Shown here: in pieces, positions 9,281 to 17,213 of the stretch
Layout: each line of letters starts with the position of its first letter
Position numbering within the stretch: the stretch's first letter is position 1
NCBI RefSeq assembly: GCF_025466085.1
Contig: NZ_JANLOD010000069.1
Span: 155,156-219,155, forward strand
DNA: 64,000 nucleotides
Source of the DNA: Pseudomonas sp. 14P_8.1_Bac3
Lineage (GTDB): Bacteria > Pseudomonadota > Gammaproteobacteria > Pseudomonadales > Pseudomonadaceae
Direction of reading: 5' to 3'
Notes under the pieces: generated by a model
Told to the model about the DNA's origin: nothing
Databases searched by the model: none
The model's input: only the letters and a program-made list of their open reading frames with translations
Position numbers and translations under genes: made by a program

Positions 9281-9571
9281 TCACTCGCTCATCCACTGGA
9301 TGATGGCCTGGTAATCCTCGGCACTGCAGTCCATGCACAAACCACGCGGCGGCATCGCCTTGAAACCCTGGGTCACGTGTTGCACCAGCGTCTCCATACC
9401 TTTCGCCAACCTCGGCGTCCAAGCTTCCTGATCGCCCTTTCGGGGCGCCATGGGGAGTTGGCCGGAATGACAGGCACCACAAACACGGTTGTACACAGCT
9501 TCCGGATCCTGTGTAGCCTGAGCGCCATGAAGCGGCATCAAGAGACCGGCAGCCAGCAGCCATTTCGTCAT
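9281..9571 (-). CDS. Small cytochrome c5-family monohaem protein
   Basis: This 96-residue exported protein has a signal peptide (MTKWLLAAGLLMPLHGAQA) and one CGACH haem site at residues 31-35. A methionine ligand candidate lies in AMPPRG. A second cysteine pair in GLCMDCS is typical of cytochrome c5, where it forms a disulfide. It probably shuttles electrons in the periplasm and is co-transcribed with cytochrome c4. It is divergent from engB. Confidence 0.88.
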   Translation of the reverse strand: MTKWLLAAGLLMPLHGAQATQDPEAVYNRVCGACHSGQLPMAPRKGDQEAWTPRLAKGMETLVQHVTQGFKAMPPRGLCMDCSAEDYQAIIQWMSE

Positions 9572-9762
9572 AAAACGACCTTTTCAGGGTTGAGAGCGTT
9601 CTGCGTTCTGGTGCGCAATCAAGGTCAATCGCTCTCGTGAACTTCATCCTACGCTGGGACAAAGCGCACACAAAATCTGCGGCATTATATACTGGCGCTA
9701 CTGAAACGGAAACGACACCGCTTGCCGCGTCCATTCCCGGCGCCGCCCACATCGGAAATCCC

Positions 9763-10404
9763 ATGCAACTCAAGAACCCCATCCTCGGCCTGTGCCAACA
9801 GTCCACCTTCATGCTCAGCGCTGCCAAAGTCGACCAATGTCCCGACGACGAAGGCTTTGAAGTGGCCTTCGCCGGGCGCTCCAACGCCGGTAAATCCAGC
9901 GCGTTGAACACCCTGACGCATGCCAGCCTGGCGCGGACCTCGAAAACCCCGGGTCGCACGCAACTCTTGAACTTCTTCAAGCTAGACGATGATCGTCGTC
10001 TGGTCGACCTGCCGGGCTACGGTTATGCAAAAGTACCCATCCCGCTGAAGCTGCACTGGCAGCGTCACCTGGAAGCTTATCTGGGCGGTCGCGAAAGTTT
10101 GAAAGGTCTGATCTTGATGATGGACATCCGTCATCCAATGACCGACTTCGATGTGTTGATGCTCGACTGGGCCGTGGCCAGCGGCATGCCAATGCACATT
10201 TTGCTGACCAAGGCAGACAAGCTGACCTACGGCGCGGCGAAGAACGTGCTGCTGAAGGTTCAGTCGGACATTCGCAAGGGCTGGGGCGACGCCATCAGCA
10301 TTCAGCTGTTTTCGGCACCGAAGCGCCTCGGGCTGGAAGACGCCTACACTGTATTGGCAGGCTGGATGGAGCTGGCGGACAAGGGCGCCGAGCCCGCGGA
10401 ATAA
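9763..10404 (+). CDS. engB: EngB/YihA ribosome-biogenesis GTPase
   Basis: The 213-residue TRAFAC GTPase has a P-loop (GRSNAGKSS, residues 38-46), a switch I threonine region (SKTPGRTQ), G3 (DLPGYGYAKV) and G4 (TKAD). The family is essential in many bacteria and acts in late assembly of the large ribosomal subunit. The frame is open further upstream, but MQLKNPILGL at 9763 matches the usual N-terminus and follows a purine-rich stretch. It is convergent with an sRNA and polA, the same arrangement as polA-spf-yihA in E. coli. Confidence 0.94.
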   Translation: MQLKNPILGLCQQSTFMLSAAKVDQCPDDEGFEVAFAGRSNAGKSSALNTLTHASLARTSKTPGRTQLLNFFKLDDDRRLVDLPGYGYAKVPIPLKLHWQRHLEAYLGGRESLKGLILMMDIRHPMTDFDVLMLDWAVASGMPMHILLTKADKLTYGAAKNVLLKVQSDIRKGWGDAISIQLFSAPKRLGLEDAYTVLAGWMELADKGAEPAE

Positions 10405-10420
10405 GCCCGTTACAAAACCG

Positions 10421-10559
10421 CGGGCAAAAAAAACCCCGGACTTCTTATGGGGAGGGGGAAGTTCCGGGGTTCAAGTTCCGGACCGCTAGGGCGGGGTCCA
10501 GATTATCTGCCAACACTTAACACAACATAGGAGCATCGAACGGCTTCACCAGCCATTCA
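10421..10559 (-). ncRNA. ersA: ErsA / Spot 42-like sRNA
   Basis: Between polA and engB, on the polA strand, lies a non-coding unit with its own promoter and a strong intrinsic terminator. In E. coli this slot holds Spot 42 (spf) and in P. aeruginosa it holds ErsA, a regulator of alginate and biofilm functions. The predicted transcript starts about 6-8 bases after the -10 element and ends in the U tract at 10426-10433, about 135 nucleotides long. It is rich in unpaired CU-rich stretches before the terminator. The call rests on synteny and on the promoter and terminator, not on alignment. Confidence 0.8.
10426..10471 (-). terminator. Intrinsic terminator of the ErsA-like sRNA
   Basis: On the minus strand AACCCCGGAACTTC pairs with GAAGTCCGGGGTT, with one bulge and a CU-rich loop, followed by eight T. 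There is no T tract on the plus strand, so it serves the sRNA and not engB. Confidence 0.9.
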
Positions 10560-10564
10560 GTTAC

Positions 10565-10592
10565 TCTGAGTCGCAGTTCACAGGTTTAGTTC
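10565..10592 (-). promoter_or_regulatory. AlgU (sigma-22)-like promoter of the sRNA
   Basis: On the minus strand GAACTA (10592-10587) and TCAGA (10569-10565) are separated by 17 bases. This resembles the extracytoplasmic AlgU/RpoE consensus GAACTT-N16/17-TCTGA. In P. aeruginosa ersA is AlgU dependent, which agrees with this reading. Confidence 0.72.
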
Positions 10593-10683
10593 CAGCGCTT
10601 CAAAAACCATTTGAAATAAGCCGCTTCGATTTCCGAAATAAGCGTGCTCAGCCGCGGCGCTATGCCGCAGCAAGACAGCTTTT

Positions 10684-10711
10684 TGTAGGAGCGAGCAAGC
10701 TCGTTCCTACA
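10684..10711. repeat. Single REP palindrome downstream of polA
   Basis: A nearly perfect 28-base palindrome (TGTAGGAGCGAGC / GCTCGTTCCTACA) begins six bases beyond the polA stop. It belongs to the same REP family as the pairs at 23849, 33502 and 51186. Confidence 0.85.
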
Positions 10712-10717
10712 GGCGTT

Positions 10718-13486
10718 TTAGTGAGCCTCGTCCCAGTTATTGCCTACGCCCACTTCCACCAGCAGCGGTACGTCCAGCTTCGCCGCTTCGCTCATGTGCA
10801 CGCGAATGTCCCCGCGAACCTGATCGACCAGGTCTTCGCGCACCTCCAGCACCAATTCATCGTGCACCTGAAGGATGACCCTGGCGTCCAGACCGGAGGT
10901 CGTCAGCCAGTTATCCACAGCCACCATGGCTTTCTTGATGATATCCGCCGCGGTGCCTTGCATTGGCGCGTTGATCGCCGTGCGTTCGGCGCCTTTGCGC
11001 AGGGCCGGGTTTTTCGCGTTGATCTCCGGCAGGTACAGGCGTCGACCGAAGATGGTTTCGACGAAACCTTGCTCGGCCGCCTGGGCGCGGGTGCGTTCCA
11101 TGTACTCCAGCACACCCGGGTATCGGGCGAAATAGCGGTCGATGTAGGCCTGGGATTGTTTGCGGTCCACGCCGATCTGCTTGGCCAGGCCAAACGCGCT
11201 CATGCCGTAGATCAAACCGAAATTGATCGCCTTGGCGCTGCGACGCTGATCCGTGGTGACCTCTGCTAGTTCGACGCCAAAGACTTCGGCAGCGGTGGCT
11301 CGGTGCACGTCCAGATCATTGCGGAAGGCGTGCAGCAGACCTTCGTCCTTGGCCAGGTGAGCCATGATCCGCAGTTCGATTTGCGAGTAGTCCGCCGCTA
11401 GCAGCTTGTAGCCTTTGGGCGCGACGAACGCCTGACGAATGCGACGACCTTCGGCGGTGCGGATCGGAATGTTCTGCAGGTTCGGATCGATGGACGACAA
11501 GCGTCCCGTGGCCGCGACGGCCTGCTGATAGTTGGTGTGGATGCGGCCCGTGCGAGTGTTGATCTGCTCGGGCAGGCGGTCGGTGTAAGTGCTTTTTAGT
11601 TTGCTCAGCGAGCGGTACTGCATCAGCACCTTGGGCAGCGGGTAGTCCTGTTCCGCCAACTCGGCCAACACCGCTTCGGCCGTCGAGGCCTGGCCCTTGG
11701 CGGTTTTGCTGAGGACTGGCAAACCGAGTTTTTCGTACAGGATGACGCCCAATTGCTTCGGCGAGCCGAGGTTGAATTCCTCGCCGGCGATGGCAAATGC
11801 CTCACGCTCCAGCGCAACCAGCTTCTCGCCCAGCTCCACGCTTTGAATGCCCAGCAGTTTCGCGTCCACCAGCGCGCCTTGCCGTTCAATCCGGGCGAGC
11901 ACGGGCATCAGGGGCATTTCGATTTCGTTCAGCACCTTGCCCAGGCTTGGCGTTGCCGCCAGTTTTTCCTGCAAGGCCAGATGCAGGCGGAACGTGACAT
12001 CGGCATCTTCGGCTGCATACGGGCCCGCCAGCTCAAGCGAGAGCTGATCAAAGGTCAGCTGCTTGACGCCCTTGCCGGCGATTGCCTGAATGTCGGTCTT
12101 GCTCTGGCCCAGGTACTTGAGCGCAAGGCTGTCCATGTCGTGCCGGGTGGCGGTCGAATCGAGTACGTAGGACTCGAGCATGGTGTCGTAGGCAATGCCC
12201 TGCACCGTGATTCCGTTGTTCTGATCGCCGCCGATTGCGCAGTTGGCGAGGATGTTGGTATCGAACTTGGCGTGCTGGCCGACCTTCAGCTTGTTCGAGT
12301 TTTCCAGCAACGGCTTCAATGCCAGGAGAACAGTGTCGCGATCCAGCTGTTCGGGCACGCCCATGTAGGAATGGGTCAGCGGAATGTAGGCCGCTTCGTC
12401 GGCAGCAACGGAAAACGACAAGCCCACCAGCTGCGCGTGCTGCGCATCGGTGCCGTTGGTTTGCGTGACGAACGCGATCAGCGGCGCCTTGTCGAGTTTG
12501 CCCAGCCAGGCTTCGAAGCGCTGCATGTCGAGGATGGTTTCGTACTTCGCTTCGACCGCGCCCGGCTGCTCCTGAGCAACCTCGACAATCTCCTGGCCTG
12601 ATCGCTTGGCGTCGCGCTGGTTCTCTTCGAACCAGCTCTTGAACTCCAGCAGGGTGTAAAGCTCGGCGAGTTTGTCGTGATCGGGCTGACCCATTTTCAG
12701 GTCATCGAGCTCGATGTCCAGCGGCACGTCGATCTTGATCGTCGCCAGCTGATAGGAGAGGAACGCCATCTCCTTGTGCTCTTCGAGCTTGGCCGGCAGG
12801 GTTTTTGCGCCACGAATCGGCAGGGTCGGGACTATGTCGAGCTGGGCGTACAGCTCGGTCAGGCCGCCGTTCACGCCCACCAGCAAGCCGGAAGCGGTCT
12901 TCGGACCAATGCCCGGAACGCCTGGGATGTTGTCGGAAGAGTCGCCCATCAGTGCCAGATAATCGATGATCTGCTCGGGAGCGACGCCGAATTTCTCCTT
13001 CACGCCCTCCACGTCCAGCGCGCTACCGGTCATGGTGTTGACCAAGGTAATGTGGCCGTCGACCAGTTGCGCCATGTCCTTGTCGCCGGTGGAGATGATC
13101 ACTGGACGGTCGGCCGCGGCGCTGCTGCGGGCCAGGGTGCCGATCACATCATCGGCCTCGACGCCTTCGACGCACAGCAGCGGGAAGCCGAGGGCTTTCA
13201 CGCTGTCGTGCAGAGGCTCGATCTGCACGCGCATGTCGTCGGGCATGCTCGGGCGGTTGGCCTTGTATTCGGCGTACATGTCATCGCGAAACGTCCCACC
13301 TTTGGCGTCGAATACCACGGCGAACGGGCTGTCCGGGTACTGCTTGCGCAGACTCTTGAGCATGTTCAGGACGCCTTTGACCGCTCCGGTCGGCAGACCT
13401 TTGGACGTAGTCAGCGGCGGCAGGGCGTGAAAGGCCCGGTACAGATAAGAAGAACCGTCCACCAGGACGAGGGGGGCTTGGCTCAT
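10718..13486 (-). CDS. polA: DNA polymerase I
   Basis: The 922-residue protein has three domains: a 5' nuclease (about 1-290, LVDGSSYLYRAF, EADDVIGTLA, GDSSDNIPGVPGIG), a 3'-5' exonuclease-like domain (about 320-500) and a family A polymerase (DYSQIELR, the O-helix KAINFGLIYGM, VHDELVLEV). The polymerase motifs are intact. In the exonuclease domain, motifs II (GQHAKFDTN) and III (YAAEDADV) remain. Motif I, normally DTET, reads VTQT at residues 340-343 (codons at 12458-12469), so both metal-binding acidic residues are replaced. Proofreading is therefore probably lost. The ATG at 13486 matches MSQAPLVLVDG in relatives; a TTG four codons upstream is an alternative. Confidence 0.95.
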   Translation of the reverse strand: MSQAPLVLVDGSSYLYRAFHALPPLTTSKGLPTGAVKGVLNMLKSLRKQYPDSPFAVVFDAKGGTFRDDMYAEYKANRPSMPDDMRVQIEPLHDSVKALGFPLLCVEGVEADDVIGTLARSSAAADRPVIISTGDKDMAQLVDGHITLVNTMTGSALDVEGVKEKFGVAPEQIIDYLALMGDSSDNIPGVPGIGPKTASGLLVGVNGGLTELYAQLDIVPTLPIRGAKTLPAKLEEHKEMAFLSYQLATIKIDVPLDIELDDLKMGQPDHDKLAELYTLLEFKSWFEENQRDAKRSGQEIVEVAQEQPGAVEAKYETILDMQRFEAWLGKLDKAPLIAFVTQTNGTDAQHAQLVGLSFSVAADEAAYIPLTHSYMGVPEQLDRDTVLLALKPLLENSNKLKVGQHAKFDTNILANCAIGGDQNNGITVQGIAYDTMLESYVLDSTATRHDMDSLALKYLGQSKTDIQAIAGKGVKQLTFDQLSLELAGPYAAEDADVTFRLHLALQEKLAATPSLGKVLNEIEMPLMPVLARIERQGALVDAKLLGIQSVELGEKLVALEREAFAIAGEEFNLGSPKQLGVILYEKLGLPVLSKTAKGQASTAEAVLAELAEQDYPLPKVLMQYRSLSKLKSTYTDRLPEQINTRTGRIHTNYQQAVAATGRLSSIDPNLQNIPIRTAEGRRIRQAFVAPKGYKLLAADYSQIELRIMAHLAKDEGLLHAFRNDLDVHRATAAEVFGVELAEVTTDQRRSAKAINFGLIYGMSAFGLAKQIGVDRKQSQAYIDRYFARYPGVLEYMERTRAQAAEQGFVETIFGRRLYLPEINAKNPALRKGAERTAINAPMQGTAADIIKKAMVAVDNWLTTSGLDARVILQVHDELVLEVREDLVDQVRGDIRVHMSEAAKLDVPLLVEVGVGNNWDEAH

Positions 13487-13560
13487 GAGCAGGATCAACC
13501 TTTTCGGCGGGTCCGGCGCTAGAATAGCGGGACCGTTGACGACAAAGGGACAAGGTTATC

Positions 13561-13851
13561 ATGCGCACACTAAATCGCCTGTTGCTGGCTGGCTTGTTTG
13601 TATTCACCCCGTTGGCCGTCATGGCGGCGGATGACGCACCCTCGGCAGACCCGGACGTCACGATCCGCACGGAAGGCGATAAAACCATTCAGGAGTACCG
13701 CCAAAACGGCTTCCTGTATGCAATCAAGGTCACGCCGAAGGGTGCGCCACCGTATTTCCTGGTGCGCGCGGATGGTACCGATGCAAACTTCATCCGCTCG
13801 GATCAGCCGGATATGCTGATTCCGTCGTGGAAGATTTTTGAATGGAAGTAG
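13561..13851 (+). CDS. DUF2782 family exported protein
   Basis: This 96-residue protein has a signal peptide (MRTLNRLLLAGLFVFTPLAVMA) and a short mature domain with EGDKTIQEYRQNGFLYAIKV and a C-terminal PSWKIFEWK. It matches the DUF2782 family, found beside polA and thrB in Pseudomonas. Function is unknown. It is divergent from polA and 58 bases upstream of thrB. Confidence 0.82.
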   Translation: MRTLNRLLLAGLFVFTPLAVMAADDAPSADPDVTIRTEGDKTIQEYRQNGFLYAIKVTPKGAPPYFLVRADGTDANFIRSDQPDMLIPSWKIFEWK

Positions 13852-13909
13852 TTTCTTAATTTCAATCGGCGTCGGCTCGAGCAGCGGCGCCCGTACTGGC
13901 AGTTAAAAC

Positions 13910-14860
13910 ATGTCTGTGTTCACCCCGCTGGCTCGGCCCGAGCTGGAAACCTTTCTCGCCCCATACGGGCTCGGCCGCCTGCTTGATTTCCAGGGGATTG
14001 CCGCCGGTAGCGAAAACACCAATTTCTTTATCAGCCTGGAGCAGGGCGAATTCGTCCTGACCCTGGTCGAGCGCGGTCCGGTCCAGGAGATGCCGTTCTT
14101 CATCGAACTGCTGGACGTGCTGCATGACGCCAACCTGCCGGTGCCGTACGCCTTGCGCACCACCGACGGCGTCGCCCTGCGCGAACTGGCGGGCAAGCCT
14201 GCCTTGCTGCAACCACGCCTGGCCGGCAAGCACGTCAAGCAAGCCAACGCCCAGCATTGCGCCCAGGTCGGCGAGTTGCTCGGTCACCTTCACCTGGCGA
14301 CCCAGGCCAGGATGATCAAGCGCAAAACCGATCGTGGCCTGGACTGGATGCTGGAAGAGGGTAAGCAGTTTCTTTCGCACCTGAATGCCGAGCAGAAAGA
14401 TCTGCTGGAAAAGGCGCTGGACGAAATCACCCTGCAGAAAGAGAAAATTCTGGCGTTGCCACGGGCGAACATCCACGCGGACCTGTTCCGCGACAACGCG
14501 ATGTTCGAGGGCACGCACCTGACCGGGCTGATCGATTTTTATAACGCCTGCTCGGGGCCGATGCTCTATGACGTGTCGATTGCGTTGAACGACTGGTGTT
14601 CGGATGACGCCGGTTTGATCGACGGACCGCGTGCACGGGCGTTGCTGGGAGCGTATGCCGCGCTGCGGCCGTTCACCGCGGCCGAAGCAGAATTGTGGCC
14701 GACCCTGCTGCGGGTGGCGTGCGTGCGCTTCTGGCTGTCGCGGTTGATTGCCGCGGAGTCATTCGCCGGGCAGGACGTGTTGATTCACGATCCGATGGAG
14801 TTTCAGCTGCGGTTGGCGCAACGGCAAAAAGTCAGCACGCCGTTGCCCTTCGCCCTTTAA
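13910..14860 (+). CDS. thrB: Homoserine kinase (ThrB, aminoglycoside-phosphotransferase fold)
   Basis: The 316-residue kinase is of the APH-like ThrB type used by pseudomonads, not the GHMP type of E. coli. Motifs are the N-terminal GIAAGSENTNFFI nucleotide loop, the catalytic loop ANIHADLFRDNAMF and the metal-binding GLIDFYNAC. It phosphorylates homoserine to O-phosphohomoserine in threonine biosynthesis. The stop codon is followed within five bases by a REP pair. Confidence 0.95.
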   Translation: MSVFTPLARPELETFLAPYGLGRLLDFQGIAAGSENTNFFISLEQGEFVLTLVERGPVQEMPFFIELLDVLHDANLPVPYALRTTDGVALRELAGKPALLQPRLAGKHVKQANAQHCAQVGELLGHLHLATQARMIKRKTDRGLDWMLEEGKQFLSHLNAEQKDLLEKALDEITLQKEKILALPRANIHADLFRDNAMFEGTHLTGLIDFYNACSGPMLYDVSIALNDWCSDDAGLIDGPRARALLGAYAALRPFTAAEAELWPTLLRVACVRFWLSRLIAAESFAGQDVLIHDPMEFQLRLAQRQKVSTPLPFAL

Positions 14861-14864
14861 AAGC

Positions 14865-14936
14865 TTCGCGAGCAAGCCCGCTCCCACATTTGTTCTGTGT
14901 ACACCGTTCGAATGTGGGAGCGGGCTTGCTCGCGAA
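14865..14936. repeat. REP pair (BIME) between thrB and znuA
   Basis: Two 26-base arms, TTCGCGAGCAAGCCCGCTCC... at 14865-14890 and its inverse at 14911-14936, enclose a 20-base spacer. This is the CGCGAGCAAGCCCGCTCCCAC family of Pseudomonas REPs. It lies between convergent genes and may act as a terminator or gyrase/IHF site. Confidence 0.9.
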
Positions 14937-14958
14937 TGCGGACAACACGACTTCCGGC

Positions 14959-15888
14959 CTACAACGACTCCAGGCACCCCGCCAGATCATTCCCCAGCTT
15001 CTCCAGCACCTGCTCATACCCCTGAGCCGTCGCTGGCGTGTACCCGCCCAGCGCGTCCAGTTCCGCCAACTTCACCGGCAACCCCGCCACCAACGTTTCG
15101 GCCAGGCGCGGACGCAATGGCGGTTCGCTGAACACACAGGTCTTGCCGACTTCCTGCAATCGAGTACGCATCGCCGCGACGTGCTGCGCCCCCGGCTGCA
15201 CTTCGGCCGCGACGCTGAACACGCCGGTATGCTTCAGGCCGTAGGCGTCCTCGAAGTAGTCGAACGCTTCATGGAAGACAAAGTACGGTTTGCCGGCGAT
15301 TCCGGCCAGCCGCGCCTTCAAGCGCAGGTCCAGCGCATCCAGGCGATCGTCGAACGCCTTGAGATTGCTCTGGTAGCGCGCCGCGTTGGCCGGATCGGCA
15401 GCGCTCAGGTCTGCGGCCATTTTCGCCGCGATCACCCGAGCGTTGGCCGGCGATAACCACAAGTGTGCATCGAGGCTGCCGGGACGGTGATCGTGGTCAT
15501 GCTCGTCGGCTTCTTCGGCGTGGGACTGGCTGTCCTCGGCGAACCGACGCAATTTCAGCCCCGGCAAATCCTGCACGGCGACGCTCGGCAGCGTACGACC
15601 ATTCAGCACGCGAGGCAGGAAGCCTTCCATGTCCGGGCCGATCCAGTAAACCAGGTCCACCGACTGTACCTTCCGTACGTCGGACGGGCGCAGCGCATAG
15701 TTATGCGGCGAAGCGCCGGGCGGCAGCAGCACTTCCGGGATCGCCACGCCATCCTGCACCGCAGCGGCAATCAGCTGCAGGGGCTTGATGCTGGTGAGGA
15801 CGCTGACTTCAGCGTGAGCCGGGCCGATGAAGAGAAAACTGGCGACAAATGCGACAAAGAAAGAAAAAAGTCGGGACACGATGACCAC
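14959..15888 (-). CDS. znuA: ZnuA zinc-binding periplasmic protein
   Basis: The 309-residue solute-binding protein has an N-terminal signal (LFSFFVAFVASFLFIGPAHA). A histidine-rich acidic loop (SHAEEADEHDHDH), typical of ZnuA zinc capture, is followed by LDAHLWLSPAN with a conserved His ligand. FHEAFDYFEDAYG and FSEPPLRP are the other metal-site regions. It delivers Zn to ZnuBC. It is divergent from zur with a Zur-like operator between. The start is GTG, and a second GTG three codons downstream at 15879 is equally plausible. Confidence 0.95.
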   Translation of the reverse strand: MVIVSRLFSFFVAFVASFLFIGPAHAEVSVLTSIKPLQLIAAAVQDGVAIPEVLLPPGASPHNYALRPSDVRKVQSVDLVYWIGPDMEGFLPRVLNGRTLPSVAVQDLPGLKLRRFAEDSQSHAEEADEHDHDHRPGSLDAHLWLSPANARVIAAKMAADLSAADPANAARYQSNLKAFDDRLDALDLRLKARLAGIAGKPYFVFHEAFDYFEDAYGLKHTGVFSVAAEVQPGAQHVAAMRTRLQEVGKTCVFSEPPLRPRLAETLVAGLPVKLAELDALGGYTPATAQGYEQVLEKLGNDLAGCLESL

Positions 15889-15906
15889 TCGAAGAGGCGA
15901 GAACGG

Positions 15907-15919
15907 GTAACATAATAAC
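15907..15919. promoter_or_regulatory. Candidate Zur operator between znuA and zur
   Basis: On the minus strand the 13 bases read GTTATTATGTTAC, an imperfect dyad matching 10 of 13 positions of a GTTATAWTATAAC-type Zur core. It lies in the 57-base divergent region, well placed to repress both znuA and zur-znuCB when zinc is sufficient. Confidence 0.6.
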
Positions 15920-15945
15920 GTCTCTCACAACACTCGTCGCCGCTC

Positions 15946-16428
15946 ATGCCTAAAACACCGATTGCCAGCCGTCCCCACGACCACTCTCATTGCGTCCATA
16001 GCGCTCTGTCTGAGGCCGATACCCTGTGCGCACGTCAGGGCTTGCGCTTGACGGCTTTGCGTCGGCGGGTGCTGGAACTGGTGTGGCAGAGCCACAAGCC
16101 GCTGGGTGCCTACGACATTCTCGCGGTGCTCAGCGAGCAGGACGGCCGCCGCGCGGCGCCGCCGACCGTGTACCGCGCGCTGGATTTCCTGCTGGAAAAC
16201 GGCCTCGTGCACCGCATTTCCTCGTTGAACGCCTTCGTCGGCTGCAATCACCCGGAGCACGCCCACCAAGGTCAGTTCCTGATCTGCCGCGAATGCCACG
16301 CCGCCATCGAACTCGAACAGAAATCCATCAGCGACGCGATCGTCGGCAGCGCCGGGGAGGTCGGGTTCATCGTTGAGGGCCAGACCGTTGAAGTGGTCGG
16401 TCTCTGCTCGGGTTGCCAGGGGGCTTGA
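15946..16428 (+). CDS. zur: Zur, zinc uptake repressor (Fur family)
   Basis: The 160-residue Fur-family repressor has a winged helix (LRLTALRRRVLELVW, AAPPTVYRALDFLLENG), the sensor/dimer region HRISSLNAFVGCNHPEHAHQG and two CxxC structural zinc motifs (CREC, CSGC). The HDHSHCVH N-terminus is histidine rich. It represses zinc import genes when Zn is bound. Its stop overlaps the znuC start (TGATG), giving a zur-znuC-znuB operon. Confidence 0.95.
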   Translation: MPKTPIASRPHDHSHCVHSALSEADTLCARQGLRLTALRRRVLELVWQSHKPLGAYDILAVLSEQDGRRAAPPTVYRALDFLLENGLVHRISSLNAFVGCNHPEHAHQGQFLICRECHAAIELEQKSISDAIVGSAGEVGFIVEGQTVEVVGLCSGCQGA

Positions 16429-17213
16429 TGAGCAACGCGTTGATCCGCCTCGAGCAGGTTGCCGTCACGTTCGCCGGGCAGAACGTGCTGGATAACATCG
16501 AGCTGAGTGTCGAGCCGGGGCAGATCGTCACGCTGATCGGCCCCAATGGTGCCGGCAAGACCACGTTGGTGCGGGCGGTGTTAGGCCTGTTGAAGCCGGA
16601 CAGCGGCAGTGTGTGGCGCAAGCCGAAACTGCGGGTCGGTTACATGCCGCAAAAACTTCACGTCGACCCAACGCTGCCGCTGTCGGTGCTGCGCTTTCTG
16701 CGGCTGGTGCCGGGTGTGGATCGCCCTCGCGCTTTGGCGGCGCTCAAGGAAGTCGGCGCCGAGCAGGTCATCGACAGTCCGGTGCAAAGCGTTTCCGGCG
16801 GTGAAATGCAGCGGGTGCTGCTGGCCCGGGCCTTGTTGCGCGAGCCGGAGTTGCTGGTGCTGGACGAACCCGTGCAGGGCGTCGATGTCGCCGGTCAAGC
16901 CGAGCTGTACAGCTTGATCACCCGTCTGCGTGACCGCCATGGCTGCGGCGTATTGATGGTTTCCCATGATTTGCATCTGGTCATGAGCACGACCGACCAG
17001 GTGGTCTGCCTCAACCGTCACGTCTGCTGCTCCGGTCATCCCGAACAGGTGAGCGGCGATCCGGCTTTCGTCGAGCTGTTCGGAAAAAACGCACAAAGCC
17101 TGGCGATTTATCACCACCATCACGACCACGCCCACGATCTGCATGGTTCGGTGGTCACCGCCGCCTCGGCGGCTCAACCCCATGTTCACGGAGATGGCTG
17201 CAAGCATGGCTGA
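16428..17213 (+). CDS. znuC: ZnuC zinc ABC transporter ATPase
   Basis: The 261-residue ATPase has Walker A (GPNGAGKTT), a signature (SVSGGEMQR), Walker B (LLVLDEPVQG) and the H-loop (MVSHDLHL). The C-terminal 35 residues are histidine rich (IYHHHHDHAHDLHG, then HVHGDGCKHG), a longer version of the tail known in enteric ZnuC. Start ATG overlaps the zur stop; the end overlaps znuB by eight bases. Confidence 0.95.
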   Translation: MSNALIRLEQVAVTFAGQNVLDNIELSVEPGQIVTLIGPNGAGKTTLVRAVLGLLKPDSGSVWRKPKLRVGYMPQKLHVDPTLPLSVLRFLRLVPGVDRPRALAALKEVGAEQVIDSPVQSVSGGEMQRVLLARALLREPELLVLDEPVQGVDVAGQAELYSLITRLRDRHGCGVLMVSHDLHLVMSTTDQVVCLNRHVCCSGHPEQVSGDPAFVELFGKNAQSLAIYHHHHDHAHDLHGSVVTAASAAQPHVHGDGCKHG

